Shown here in pieces: positions 1 to 8,027 of a stretch of 64,000 bases of DNA. Source of the DNA: Streptomyces endocoffeicus. Lineage in GTDB: Bacteria > Actinomycetota > Actinomycetes > Streptomycetales > Streptomycetaceae. The stretch is taken from positions 62,001-126,000 of the forward strand of contig NZ_JAERRG010000004.1 in assembly GCF_016741935.1 (NCBI RefSeq), in the 5' to 3' direction. Position 1 is the stretch's first letter; each line of letters starts with the position of its first letter. Under the pieces are notes generated by a model. It saw nothing but the letters and a program-made list of their open reading frames with translations. It made no database searches and was not told the DNA's origin. A program made the position numbers and the translations under genes.

Positions 1-669
1 CGCGCCGTCCACGCCGTGGGCCGCCCCGGAGACGACCACCCAGCCCCGCTCGGCAAGCCCTGTGCCGAGGGACGCCGCGACATGCGCGCCGTAGTCGCTG
101 CAGGCCCGCGCGCCCACCACGGCGACCGAGCGCAGCGCCCACATCCGCAAGTCGGCCCGGCCGCGCACCCATAACCCGACCGGGCGAGCGTCACCGAGAT
201 CGTCGAGCTGACCGGGCCAGTCCAGATCCCCGGGGCAGATGAACCGTCCGCCACACCGGGCGATCAGCGCGAGGTCGCCGACCGGGTCCACCCCGGCCGC
301 CCGGAGGGCACATCCGGCCAGCCGCTCCCCGGTGGCCCCGGGCGGGGGCTTGCCCTTCCCGGTGAGCGCCCGCCACAGCGCCATCGGCCCCATACGGCGC
401 AGCCAGCGCCCCACGGTCTCGTCCCCGGGCTCCACGAGCCGGGTGAGCGCCGCCCGCGCCAGCCGCTCCTCGTCCGGAACGCCCCGCCGCTCAGCGAGCT
501 CCTGCCCCTCGTCCGGGGTCACAGGCCGCTCGGGGAGCCCCTGCCCTTCGTCGCAGGCGCCCGGCCGCTCGGCCAGCCCCTGTCCCTCGTCCCAGCCGCG
601 CTGCCCCTGCCCGGGCTCGGAGAACAGCGCGGGAACGGCGCCGCCGCGACCCGCCGGAGGAACCGACAT
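1..669 (-). CDS. dprA: DprA/Smf DNA-processing protein, 3' end outside window
   Basis: The frame stays open from the ATG to the window edge, giving the first 223 residues. DprA binds incoming single-stranded DNA and loads RecA. The visible part holds an N-terminal helical region and the start of the Rossmann-like DprA domain: SVAVVGARACSDYG and VVVSGAAHGVDGA match the family signature. The C-terminal part is missing only because the window starts here. The start codon overlaps the comM stop (TGATG), so the two are translationally coupled, the usual actinobacterial yraN-comM-dprA order. The N-terminus carries three tandem 13-residue units ahead of the normal DEERLARA segment (separate entry). 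Identity is firm; a role in natural transformation is not established for Streptomyces. Confidence 0.93.
   Translation of the reverse strand, partial: MSVPPAGRGGAVPALFSEPGQGQRGWDEGQGLAERPGACDEGQGLPERPVTPDEGQELAERRGVPDEERLARAALTRLVEPGDETVGRWLRRMGPMALWRALTGKGKPPPGATGERLAGCALRAAGVDPVGDLALIARCGGRFICPGDLDWPGQLDDLGDARPVGLWVRGRADLRMWALRSVAVVGARACSDYGAHVAASLGTGLAERGWVVVSGAAHGVDGA
475..591 (-). repeat. 39-nt tandem repeat in the dprA N-terminus
   Basis: Residues 27-65 of DprA are three 13-residue units beginning DEGQGLAERPG, DEGQGLPERPV and DEGQELAERRG. A fourth, non-repeat segment (DEERLARA) starts the conserved domain. It looks like in-frame amplification of a 39-nt segment and should form a flexible linker. 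Confidence 0.8.
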
Positions 670-2291
670 CAGCACTCCCCCGCCGCGACCGGCACCCCGC
701 GGTTGATCCCGGTGCGCAGCTGCAGCGCCTGGGCGATGTCCGGTGCCATGGGCCGGTCGTGCCCGGCCAGGTCGGCGACGGTCCAGGCGACCCTCAGCAC
801 CCGGTCGAGGCCCCGGGCGGTGAGCAGCCCGCGCTCCATATCGCGCTCGGCCTCGCGCAGCGCACCGGGGGACGGCTGCCAGCGGGTGCGCAGCTCATGG
901 CCCGGCACCTCACTGTTCAGCCGCCAGGGGGTGCCGTGGAGCCGGGCGGCGGACCGCTCCCGGGCCTCCCGGACCCGGGCCGCGACGGACGCGCTGCTCT
1001 CCGCCCCGGCACGCGCCCCCGTGAGCTCGGTCCGGCTCACCGCCTCGACGCGGACCCGCAGGTCCACCCGGTCCAGCAGCGGTCCGGACAGCCGTGCCTG
1101 ATAGCGGCGGACCGTGGCGGGCGAGCACTCGCAGACGTCGCCCACCAGACCGTGGCGCCCGCAAGGGCAGGGGTTGGCCGCCAGAATCAGCAGGAAGCGC
1201 GCCGGCATCCGCATCATCCCGGCGGACCGGGCGACCACCACATGCCCCGACTCCAGGGGCTGCCGCAGGGCGTCCAGCGCCTTCCCGCTGAACTCGGGAG
1301 CTTCGTCCAGGAAGAGCAGTCCGCGGTGGGCGAGCGAGACCGCGCCGGGTCGGGGCAGGCCGTTGCCCCCGCCGACGAGCGCGGCCATGGTCGCCGAGTG
1401 ATGCGGGGCGCAGTACGGCGGGGTCTCCACCAGGGGCTGCCCCGGCGGGAGGACCCCGGCGACCGAGTGGACCGCGGTGACCTCCAGGGCCTCCTGCTGG
1501 GTGAGCGGCGGCAGCAGTCCGGGCAGCCGCTCGGCCAGCATGGTCTTCCCGGCGCCCGGAGGGCCGTTCAGGAAGAGGTGGTGCCCGCCCGCGGCCGCGA
1601 CCTCCAGAGCGGTGCGCGCGGCCCGCTGCCCCGCTACCTCGGCCAGATCGGGCCGCCCCGCGCCGGCCCCGGGCACCGCGGCGACACCGGTGCCCATACC
1701 GGCGCCGGGCACGGTGAGCCCCGCCAGCATCGGATCGGGGCGGCCCAGTTCCTGGGGCTCCTCCTCCTCGGGCACCGGCTCGTCCGTCAGCACCGCGATC
1801 AGCTGGCGCAGGCTCCGCACGCCCAGCACCGAGACGCCCGGCACCAGGGCCGCCTCCGCCGCCGTCTGCTCGGGGACCACGACCTGGCGGTAGCCCGCCT
1901 CGGAGGCGGCGAGCACGGCGGGCAGCACCCCGCGGACCGGCCGCACCCGGCCGTCCAGCCCCAGCTCCCCGATCATCATCAGATCGGCGATCTCACGTGG
2001 GTCCACGCGCTCGGCCGCGCCGAGCACCGCACAGGCCACGGCCAGGTCGAAACCGCTGCCGCCCTTGGGGACGGATGCCGGGCTGAGCCCGACCGTGAGC
2101 TTCTTCTGCGGCCATTCACCGCCGGAATTGACCACGGCCGCGCGGACCCGGTCCCGGCTCTCCACCAGGCTCTTGTCGGGCAGCCCGACGAGGGTGAAGG
2201 CGGCCACTCCCGGCTCCAGATCGGCCTGGACCTCCACCACCACGCCCTCGACCCCGACCAGCGCCACCGAGCAGGTGCGGGCGAACCCCAT
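669..2291 (-). CDS. comM: YifB/ComM-family Mg-chelatase-like AAA+ ATPase
   Basis: 540 residues, near the family length. The N-terminal ChlI-type domain (about 1-170, with LVGLPDKSLVESRDRVRAA and LTVGLSPASVPKGGS) is followed by a linker and an AAA+ Mg-chelatase domain. Walker A is GPPGAGKT at residues 243-250 and LLFLDEAPEF is the Walker B region. The C-terminal part carries ANPCPCGR and a lid domain. ComM in Gram-negative bacteria is a hexameric branch-migration helicase; the role in Streptomyces is inferred. The start at [10 protein letters not shown] is set by homology and by its one-base overlap with the yraN stop; the frame is open further upstream, but that part reads as a shadow of yraN. 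Confidence 0.93.
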   Translation of the reverse strand: MGFARTCSVALVGVEGVVVEVQADLEPGVAAFTLVGLPDKSLVESRDRVRAAVVNSGGEWPQKKLTVGLSPASVPKGGSGFDLAVACAVLGAAERVDPREIADLMMIGELGLDGRVRPVRGVLPAVLAASEAGYRQVVVPEQTAAEAALVPGVSVLGVRSLRQLIAVLTDEPVPEEEEPQELGRPDPMLAGLTVPGAGMGTGVAAVPGAGAGRPDLAEVAGQRAARTALEVAAAGGHHLFLNGPPGAGKTMLAERLPGLLPPLTQQEALEVTAVHSVAGVLPPGQPLVETPPYCAPHHSATMAALVGGGNGLPRPGAVSLAHRGLLFLDEAPEFSGKALDALRQPLESGHVVVARSAGMMRMPARFLLILAANPCPCGRHGLVGDVCECSPATVRRYQARLSGPLLDRVDLRVRVEAVSRTELTGARAGAESSASVAARVREARERSAARLHGTPWRLNSEVPGHELRTRWQPSPGALREAERDMERGLLTARGLDRVLRVAWTVADLAGHDRPMAPDIAQALQLRTGINRGVPVAAGEC

Positions 2292-2650
2292 CAGGCCACC
2301 CCTCGCACATGCTCGACCACGGGCGCGCCCCGGCGGGGCAGCACCACCCCCACCACATCGATCCGCACCCCGCCCGGCGGCGGGCCGCCGTGCCGCTCGA
2401 GCCAGCGCTCCGCCAGCCACCGCAGCCGCTCGGTCTTGTCCGGTCCGACGGCCGCCATCGGATGCTCGTAACCACCCTCGCGGCGCGTCTTGACCTCGCA
2501 CACCACCAGCGCTCCGGCGTCGAGCGCGACGATGTCGATCTCGCCGTCCCGGCATCGCCAATTGCGCTCCAGGACGGTCATCCCGGCTTCCGCCAATGTG
2601 CGGACCGCCACATCCTCGCCGTAGCGGCCCAGCGCTCCTCGGGCGTTCAT
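2291..2650 (-). CDS. UPF0102/YraN-family endonuclease-like protein
   Basis: 119 residues, the full family length. It begins [22 protein letters not shown] and contains [16 protein letters not shown] and VVCEVKTRR, which match the YraN fold related to Holliday-junction resolvases and other PD-(D/E)xK nucleases (GEID followed by EVK). Biochemical activity is not settled for the family. It is the first gene of the coupled yraN-comM-dprA series; its stop overlaps the comM start by one base. Confidence 0.9.
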   Translation of the reverse strand: MNARGALGRYGEDVAVRTLAEAGMTVLERNWRCRDGEIDIVALDAGALVVCEVKTRREGGYEHPMAAVGPDKTERLRWLAERWLERHGGPPPGGVRIDVVGVVLPRRGAPVVEHVRGVA

Positions 2651-2743
2651 TCGGCACCACCTCCGGCACCGACTGTGACTCCCCCGCGCCCCGCTCAGGG
2701 ATCTTGGAGCATTCCTGTGGACAGCCGTCCGGCTGTGGAAAAC

Positions 2744-2805
2744 TCAGCCACCCGGAAGGTTGAGTCAGCCACCCGAAGGTGTGGTCAGCCGCCCGGAAGG
2801 TGCAG
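2744..2805 (-). repeat. Three tandem 20-21-bp repeats echoing the 3' end of the upstream gene
   Basis: On the minus strand the DUF2469 gene ends CCGGGCGGCTGA. Directly after this stop come three units of 21, 20 and 21 bp, each ending in CGGGCGGCTGA or CGGGTGGCTGA. Each unit therefore carries its own copy of the terminal codons and the TGA. Confidence 0.85.
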
Positions 2806-3114
2806 TCAGCCGCCCGGCAGATCGAGGTCGCTCTTGTTCAGCTCCTCGATATTCACGTCCTTGAACGTGAGAACCCGCACCTGCTTCACAAAACGGGCCG
2901 GGCGATACATGTCCCAGACCCAGGCGTCGGCCATCGACACCTCGAAGAAGACCTCACCCTGGACCGAGTGCACCTGCATCTCGTAGTCGTTGGTGAGGTA
3001 GAAGCGGCGCTCGGTCTCGATCACATATTTGAACAGACCGACGACATCGCGGTACTCCCGGTAGAGCTTCAGCTCCATCTCGGTCTCGTACTTTTCGAGG
3101 TCCTCGGCGCTCAT
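2806..3114 (-). CDS. DUF2469 family protein
   Basis: 102 residues starting MSAEDLEKYETEMELKLYRE, a small acidic protein highly conserved across actinobacteria and of unknown function. The sequence is rich in aromatic and charged residues (FKYVIETERRFYLTND, DAWVWDMYRPARF) and has no signal or membrane segment, so it should be cytosolic. The ATG is chosen because AAGGGG lies about eight bases upstream; an upstream in-frame extension is not conserved-looking. It ends in LPGG followed by a stop that is tandemly echoed downstream. Confidence 0.9.
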   Translation of the reverse strand: MSAEDLEKYETEMELKLYREYRDVVGLFKYVIETERRFYLTNDYEMQVHSVQGEVFFEVSMADAWVWDMYRPARFVKQVRVLTFKDVNIEELNKSDLDLPGG

Positions 3115-3153
3115 GGCATGTTCCCCTTCAGCCGTGCGTCCCCCCATTGTGCG

Positions 3154-3684
3154 TCAGACGCGCTCAGTCTCCAGGATCACCGGTGCACTCGGGGGTCCCT
3201 CGACGAGCAGCGTACGCAACAGCTCCGCCAGCCGTGTCGGGTACACCGGCTCGGTGGCCGTGGCCAGCTCATCCGCCGTCCACCAGCGCAGACCGGCCAC
3301 GCTCCGCCGCTCCAGCTCCGTCAGTCCGCCGCCGGCCCGCGCCGGGGTCTGTTGGGTACGACACAGGTAGTACCACTCGTCCTGGTCCCAGCGCCGCCCG
3401 GCGAACGGGAAGGAGCAGATCCGCCGCCACAGCAGCGGGCCGAGCCGCACATCGGTGATCCCGGTCTCCTCCGCGAGCTCCCGCAGCGCGGCCTCCTCGC
3501 GGCTCTCCTCGCCCTCCAGGCCGCCACCCGGGGTGAACCACCAGGTGGACGAGGGATCGTCCGGCTCGAAGCCGTGCAGCAGCAGGATCCGGTCCTGCGG
3601 GTCCAGCAGCACCACCCGGGCGACCTTCCGCAGCCGCCGCTCGTCCGTGCCGGTCCGCCCGGCTCCGCCGGGCCCCTCAGCCAC
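3154..3684 (-). CDS. Nudix hydrolase
   Basis: 176 residues with a complete Nudix box spanning G54 to I76 (E60, then RELAEETGI at 68-76), the metal-binding signature for hydrolysis of nucleoside diphosphates linked to another moiety. The substrate cannot be read from sequence; WWFTPGGGLEGEES resembles general actinobacterial MutT-like enzymes. The GTG start overlaps the end of the preceding signal peptidase gene by 8 bp, so the two are probably one transcript. In S. lividans a mutT-like gene is reported after sipZ, matching this order. Confidence 0.9.
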   Translation of the reverse strand: MAEGPGGAGRTGTDERRLRKVARVVLLDPQDRILLLHGFEPDDPSSTWWFTPGGGLEGEESREEAALRELAEETGITDVRLGPLLWRRICSFPFAGRRWDQDEWYYLCRTQQTPARAGGGLTELERRSVAGLRWWTADELATATEPVYPTRLAELLRTLLVEGPPSAPVILETERV

Positions 3685-4447
3685 TGGCGGTCACCTTCCC
3701 CTTCGCCGCCTGGTCCCGCCGTGCGCCGCCGCCCGCCCTGCGCCGGGCGATCGGCCCATGGGCCGCGCCCGCCAGGATCAGCACCGCGCCCACGATGACC
3801 GCGATCAGGATCGGCCCCAGCGGCCCCGGCTGCGAGATCCCGCCCGGCAGCGCCTTGAAGGCATCGGGCCGCCCCACGGTCCCCCAGGACCCCAGTGGCC
3901 AGGCGGTGGCGTCCACCCGGGCGTCCACCGCGCCGCGCTCCACGGCGCCGCCCGCCTCGTCGGTGAGGTGCACCCGCGAGTCCAGGGAGTCGCTGCGATG
4001 GTCGCCCATCAGGAACAGCCGGTTCTTGGGCACGGTGGTGGAGAAGACCGAGGCGGACGCCTGCTCCCCCGAGCGCAGATACGGTTCCTCGAGGACCTTG
4101 CCGTTCACCCGCAGCCGGCCCTGCTTGTCACAGCACTCGATCCGGTCGCCGCCGACCCCGATGACCCGCTTCACCATCGGCAGGTCGCCCCACACCTGGT
4201 CGCGGAAGACCACCACATCGCCGCGGCGCACATCGCCGCCGTCGACCCGCTCCGCCAGCACCCGGGCGCCCTTGCCGATCGTCGGCGTCATGGAGTCGGT
4301 GGGGACCGTGTACGGCTTGTAGAGCAGCGCGCCCCAGACGAAGCCGCCGAGGAACAGCACACAGCCGACGGCCACCGCCAGCCCGGACAGCACGCTGCCG
4401 GGCGTGCGCCGCGGCTTGCCGCCCCCCACCCCTTGGGCTCCGCTCAT
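3677..4447 (-). CDS. sipZ: Type I signal peptidase (fourth of the cluster, SipZ-like)
   Basis: 256 residues. A membrane helix at about residues 18-42 is followed by the catalytic serine region PTDSM (S52) and the general-base region MVKRVIGVGGD (K93). GDHRSDSLDSR is signal-peptidase box E. A second hydrophobic segment (PILIAVIVGAVLILAGAA) near the C-terminus gives two membrane anchors with the catalytic domain outside. It removes signal peptides from exported proteins. It is separated from the upstream sip gene by about 96 bp, consistent with its own promoter as described in S. lividans, and overlaps the Nudix gene. Confidence 0.93.
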   Translation of the reverse strand: MSGAQGVGGGKPRRTPGSVLSGLAVAVGCVLFLGGFVWGALLYKPYTVPTDSMTPTIGKGARVLAERVDGGDVRRGDVVVFRDQVWGDLPMVKRVIGVGGDRIECCDKQGRLRVNGKVLEEPYLRSGEQASASVFSTTVPKNRLFLMGDHRSDSLDSRVHLTDEAGGAVERGAVDARVDATAWPLGSWGTVGRPDAFKALPGGISQPGPLGPILIAVIVGAVLILAGAAHGPIARRRAGGGARRDQAAKGKVTASG

Positions 4448-4543
4448 TCCAGTGCTCCCGCCGTACGCAACAGACGTAGAAGATCAGGTTCCGTGTGCCC
4501 CGGGGCACACGGAACCGCACCTTACCCGGCGGTACGGGCCCCG

Positions 4544-5638
4544 TCAGCAGTCGGCGGTCAACCGCTCCGGCCGGTTCTCGGCCTCCGTACGGACCTTGGC
4601 GATCAGTCGGCGGCGGCGCCACAGCACGATCGGCAGCGCACCCGCGAACCCCAGGGCCGAGGGGGCCACCGCGGCGGCCGCGCTCAGACCCGGCTGGTCG
4701 AAGGTGCTCGGCACCGACAGGGTCGTCCAGCGGTTGATCGGCCAGGCGATGACGATCGCGCGCCCTACGACATCGTCCACCGAGACCGTGCCGTCGTTCA
4801 GGTTCTGGTGGTAGCGGGAGTCCAGCGAGTCCTGTCGGTGGTCGCCCATCACCCAGATCCGGCCGTCGGGCACCTTGATCGGGCCGAACGGCTTCTCGTC
4901 GCAGGGGGTGTTCCCGGGGAAGATGTACGGCTCGTCCAGCGGCTTGCCGTTGACCATCACCTTGCCGCCGCGCTTGCAGGAGACGGTGTCCCCGCCAACC
5001 GCGATGACCCGCTTGATCAGGTCCTTCTCCTCAGCCGACGGCATCAGCCCGATGAAGCTGAGCGCCTTCTGGATGCCCTCGGCGACCGGGCCGGAGCTCT
5101 TGGTCTGCGACTCGCCGAGCCAGCCGCCCGGGTCGTGGAAGACGACCACCTCGCCGCGCTCCGGCTCGGAGCCGAACCACGGGGTGAGCTTGTCCACCAG
5201 CACCCGGTCGCCCCGCTGCAGGGTGTCCTGCATCGAGTCGGACGGGATCGAGAACGCCTGCACCAGGAAGGTTTTGATCAGCAGCGCCAGAGCCAGCGCG
5301 ATGACGACCAGGATCGGCAGCTCCTTCCAGAAGGAGCGCACCTTCTTGGGCCTGCCGAGCCTCCCGGGTCCGCCGGGCGTCCCGGGGCCCGGCTTCGACG
5401 CCCCGTCCCCGGGATCGGACGGATCAGCCGCGCCGGGACCGTCCTGGGGATCGGAGGGTTCCGGCCCGCCATCGGCTCCGTGCGGTTCCGACGCCCTGGC
5501 CGCGGCAGCCGCCCCGTTCGTGGGTGCACCGGCTTCGGGCGCCTCGTCCGCCCCGTCCGTGAGGTGCTCCGCCCCCGTCCCGGGCTGCCTCTCGGGCTCT
5601 TCGTGACCGGATCGTGCGCCGACCGCCAAATCCCCCAC
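4544..5638 (-). CDS. sipY: Type I signal peptidase (third of the cluster, SipY-like)
   Basis: About 364 residues. It has a long, acidic Pro/Gly/Ala-rich cytosolic N-terminal tail (about 100 residues), a membrane helix (ILVVIALALALLI), the catalytic IPSDSM, the lysine region DLIKRVIAVGGD, box E (GDHRQDSLDSR) and a second C-terminal helix (VAPSALGFAGALPIVLW). I place the start at the second of two nearby GTG codons because GGAG then sits five bases upstream; the first GTG (5644) overlaps that ribosome-binding site. The preceding sip gene reads across this start in another frame, which is abnormal. Confidence 0.9.
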   Translation of the reverse strand: MGDLAVGARSGHEEPERQPGTGAEHLTDGADEAPEAGAPTNGAAAAARASEPHGADGGPEPSDPQDGPGAADPSDPGDGASKPGPGTPGGPGRLGRPKKVRSFWKELPILVVIALALALLIKTFLVQAFSIPSDSMQDTLQRGDRVLVDKLTPWFGSEPERGEVVVFHDPGGWLGESQTKSSGPVAEGIQKALSFIGLMPSAEEKDLIKRVIAVGGDTVSCKRGGKVMVNGKPLDEPYIFPGNTPCDEKPFGPIKVPDGRIWVMGDHRQDSLDSRYHQNLNDGTVSVDDVVGRAIVIAWPINRWTTLSVPSTFDQPGLSAAAAVAPSALGFAGALPIVLWRRRRLIAKVRTEAENRPERLTADC

Positions 5639-6617
5639 ATCCACTCCTCACGACTGACTGCCGCCTGCCCCACGAACGGCGCAGGATCACCACTCCCATA
5701 ACGAGCGGGAGTTCCGCAGGGGTCGGGAGCTGGACCATTCCTTGCTGATCCATGGGGGACAGCCTATGTGCCGAGCCCTCGGCCTGTGTCGCCCCACTCG
5801 GCGCGTCCTTCACCGAGGCGTAGGTGCCCGGTTCCTCGAGCCGCCGCATGTGCCCGAACGGCCAAGCGATCACCACGGCGCGGCCGACCACCATGTTGTC
5901 CGGCACCGTGCCCTGGTACGGCTCGTCCAGATGGACCCGGGAGTCCGCCGAGTTGGATCGGTGATCACCCATCACGAACATCCGCCCCTGAGGGACCGTC
6001 ACCTTGAACTGCTTCTGCGACGGCGGATTGCCCGGATGCAGATACGGTTCGTTCAGCGGCGTCCCGTTGACGGTGACCTTACCGTTCGTATCACAGCACT
6101 CCACCGTGTCGCCGCCCACCGCGACCACCCGCTTGATCAGGTCCTGCTCGTCGGAGGACGGCAGCAGCCCGATGAAGGTCAGGAACTCCTTGCCCTGCTT
6201 GATGACCGGCGGGTCGTCCTTGGGCGGCTTCCGCTCGTCGTCCAGCCACCCCCCGGGGTCCTTGAACACCACCACATCACCGCGCTCCGGCTTCGAGCCG
6301 AACCACGGGGTGAACTTGTCCACCAGCACCCGGTCGCCGATCCGGATGGTCTGCTCCATCGAGCCGGACGGAATGACGAACGCCTGCACCAGGAAGGTCT
6401 TCAGGACGAGCGCGATCACCAGCGCCACGCCCACCAGGATCGGTATCTCCTTGACGGCCGAACGGCGCCGCCTGCGCTTGATGCGGCGCTGGATCTTGCG
6501 CCGCTCCGCGCGGCCGCCCACCCGGCGCTCGCCCGGCGGACGGGGAGTGCCCAGGTCGACGCCGGCGGGCGGAGCGGCCTGGTGCGCCCTGGCACGAGGA
6601 CGCCCACGCTTACCCAT
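5424..6617 (-). CDS. sipX: Type I signal peptidase (second of the cluster, SipX-like), probable 3' frameshift
   Basis: The open frame gives 397 residues, but the recognisable enzyme ends near residue 310: a basic cytosolic tail (RRIKRRRRRS), a membrane helix, IPSGSM (S86), DLIKRVVAVGGD (K162), GDHRSNSADSR, and a C-terminal hydrophobic stretch LPLVMGVV. The last ~75 residues are Arg/Gly-rich and lie over the next gene in another frame. A TGA at 5650-5648, one base out of frame, merges with the ribosome-binding site of the next gene (TGAGGAG) and would give about 322 residues, close to the length I recall for SipX. The ATG overlaps the stop of the previous gene by 8 bp. Confidence 0.85.
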   Translation of the reverse strand: MGKRGRPRARAHQAAPPAGVDLGTPRPPGERRVGGRAERRKIQRRIKRRRRRSAVKEIPILVGVALVIALVLKTFLVQAFVIPSGSMEQTIRIGDRVLVDKFTPWFGSKPERGDVVVFKDPGGWLDDERKPPKDDPPVIKQGKEFLTFIGLLPSSDEQDLIKRVVAVGGDTVECCDTNGKVTVNGTPLNEPYLHPGNPPSQKQFKVTVPQGRMFVMGDHRSNSADSRVHLDEPYQGTVPDNMVVGRAVVIAWPFGHMRRLEEPGTYASVKDAPSGATQAEGSAHRLSPMDQQGMVQLPTPAELPLVMGVVILRRSWGRRQSVVRSGCGGFGGRRTIRSRRAREAARDGGGAPHGRGGRGARSRCTHERGGCRGQGVGTARSRWRAGTLRSPGRSRRG

Positions 6618-7461
6618 GGGCACCACCGGCGGCAGCGGACGGTATGCGGCCGGGCGCCGCGGGCACGCTCGTGAAGGCGTCCGTCCGGGGTACGCCGGAC
6701 CAGCGGCCGAACGGCCAGCCGATCCATTCGGCGCGGCCGATCACCTTGTCGACGGGGACCGTGCCCCCGCCCGGGGCGCCCAGATAGTCGCGCGAGTCCC
6801 GGGAGGCGTCGCGGTGGTCGCCCATCACCCACAGCCGTCCTTCGGGCACGACGATGTCGAAGCGCACCCGCGAGGGGCTGTCCCCGGGGTGCAGATAGTC
6901 CTCGTCCACCGGCTGACCGTTCACCTCGATCCTCCCCCGCTCGTCGCAGCAGGTGACCCGGTCACCACCGATGCCCACCACGCGCTTGACGTAGTCGGAC
7001 TCGGCCGGTTCGGCCAGCCCGACCGCCGCGGCCGCCTTGCGCAGCAGACCCGTCACCGGATTCCCGGACGGCTCCTCCTCGCCGAAGGAACCGGCTCCGT
7101 CGAACACGACAACGTCGCCGCGGCGCGGATCGTCCCCGAAACGGTAGGCGAGCTTGTTCACAAGCACCCGGTCCCCGGGGCGGAGGGTGCTCTCCATGGA
7201 ACCGCTGGGGATCAGGAACGGCTGCAGCACAAAGCCGCTCACCAGCAGCACGAAGGCGGCACAGGCGGTCGCGAGCAGCGCCGCCCGCCGCCACCGCCCG
7301 CCGCCGGTCAGCCGGCCCCAGGCCGGCCCGCGCGGCAGCCGCCCGGCGGACGGGGGCTCCCCGGCCCGCGCGGAGGCATGCGAAGAGCGCGACCGCTCCT
7401 CGCGCTCCTTTTCGGAGCCCGAGGAGCGGTCGCGCTCCGCGAGCTGTCCTTCGGTGTTCAT
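6610..7461 (-). CDS. sipW: Type I signal peptidase (first of the cluster, SipW-like)
   Basis: 283 residues: a highly charged N-terminal tail, one membrane helix (ALLATACAAFVLLVSGFV), IPSGSM with S88, DYVKRVVGIGGD with K159, and GDHRDASRDSR. Unlike the other three it lacks an obvious C-terminal hydrophobic anchor, so it should have a single membrane helix. It is the first gene of the overlapping sip series. Its first codons encode ERDRSS...EEERSRSS-type charged sequence formed by a near-perfect DNA palindrome (separate entry), which could affect translation. Confidence 0.92.
   Translation of the reverse strand: MNTEGQLAERDRSSGSEKEREERSRSSHASARAGEPPSAGRLPRGPAWGRLTGGGRWRRAALLATACAAFVLLVSGFVLQPFLIPSGSMESTLRPGDRVLVNKLAYRFGDDPRRGDVVVFDGAGSFGEEEPSGNPVTGLLRKAAAAVGLAEPAESDYVKRVVGIGGDRVTCCDERGRIEVNGQPVDEDYLHPGDSPSRVRFDIVVPEGRLWVMGDHRDASRDSRDYLGAPGGGTVPVDKVIGRAEWIGWPFGRWSGVPRTDAFTSVPAAPGRIPSAAAGGAHG
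7385..7437. other. Long inverted repeat within the first codons of sipW
   Basis: An 18-bp perfect inverted repeat (7385-7402 with 7420-7437, GAGCGCGACCGCTCCTCG and its complement) encloses a further 5-bp stem (GCTCC/GGAGC) after one mismatch, closing a 5-base loop. The RNA would form a hairpin of about 23 base pairs 25-77 nt after the sipW start codon. Confidence 0.85.
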
Positions 7462-7544
7462 CGGGCCAGAGCCTATCCGGCCCGGCCCGATGATCCGGCG
7501 GTAGCTCAGTAGTCGCGCAAAATCGTCGCGATTCAGCCGCGAGC

Positions 7545-7895
7545 TCAGCTGTCGCGCTTCTCCTTGATCTTGGCGGCCTTGCCGCGGAGGTCGCGCAGGT
7601 AGTACAGCTTCGCCCGGCGCACATCACCGCGGGTGACGACCTCGATCTTCTCGACGATCGGAGTGTGCACCGGGAAGGTGCGCTCCACGCCGACGCTAAA
7701 GCTCACCTTGCGGACGGTGAAGGTCTCGCGGACACCGGAGCCCTGGCGGCGGATGACGACGCCCTTGAACTGCTGGACACGGGAGCGGTTGCCCTCGATG
7801 ACGCGGACGTGGACGTTGACCGTGTCGCCGGGGCGGAAGGTCGGGATGTCGCTGCGCAGCGACGCGGAGTCGACGGTGTCGAGCAGGTGGGACAT
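7545..7895 (-). CDS. rplS: 50S ribosomal protein L19
   Basis: 116 residues starting [20 protein letters not shown], with the L19 hallmarks [30 protein letters not shown] and [21 protein letters not shown]19 sits at the 30S-50S interface. The ATG follows GAGGAAAG at a plausible distance. It lies downstream of trmD in the conserved rpsP-khpA-rimM-trmD-rplS order. The 132-bp gap to trmD holds a small CCCCTG/CAGGGG hairpin at 7987-8001 and AT-richer sequence that may carry a promoter. Confidence 0.97.
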   Translation of the reverse strand: MSHLLDTVDSASLRSDIPTFRPGDTVNVHVRVIEGNRSRVQQFKGVVIRRQGSGVRETFTVRKVSFSVGVERTFPVHTPIVEKIEVVTRGDVRRAKLYYLRDLRGKAAKIKEKRDS

Positions 7896-8027
7896 GATCG
7901 TCTGCTTTCCTCGCTGATGCCACAGGTCATCAGCGGCATTTCGGATGATGATTCGGAGTGCCGCCCTCATCGGGTGGGCGTCGGTCCCCCTGTGGCAGGG
8001 GCGCACACCCGGACGTACGGCAGCGGC

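Noticed and set aside
759..2471. A 570-codon plus-strand frame over comM and yraN
   Set aside because: It is a compositional shadow with no family resemblance; the minus-strand genes carry clear motifs.
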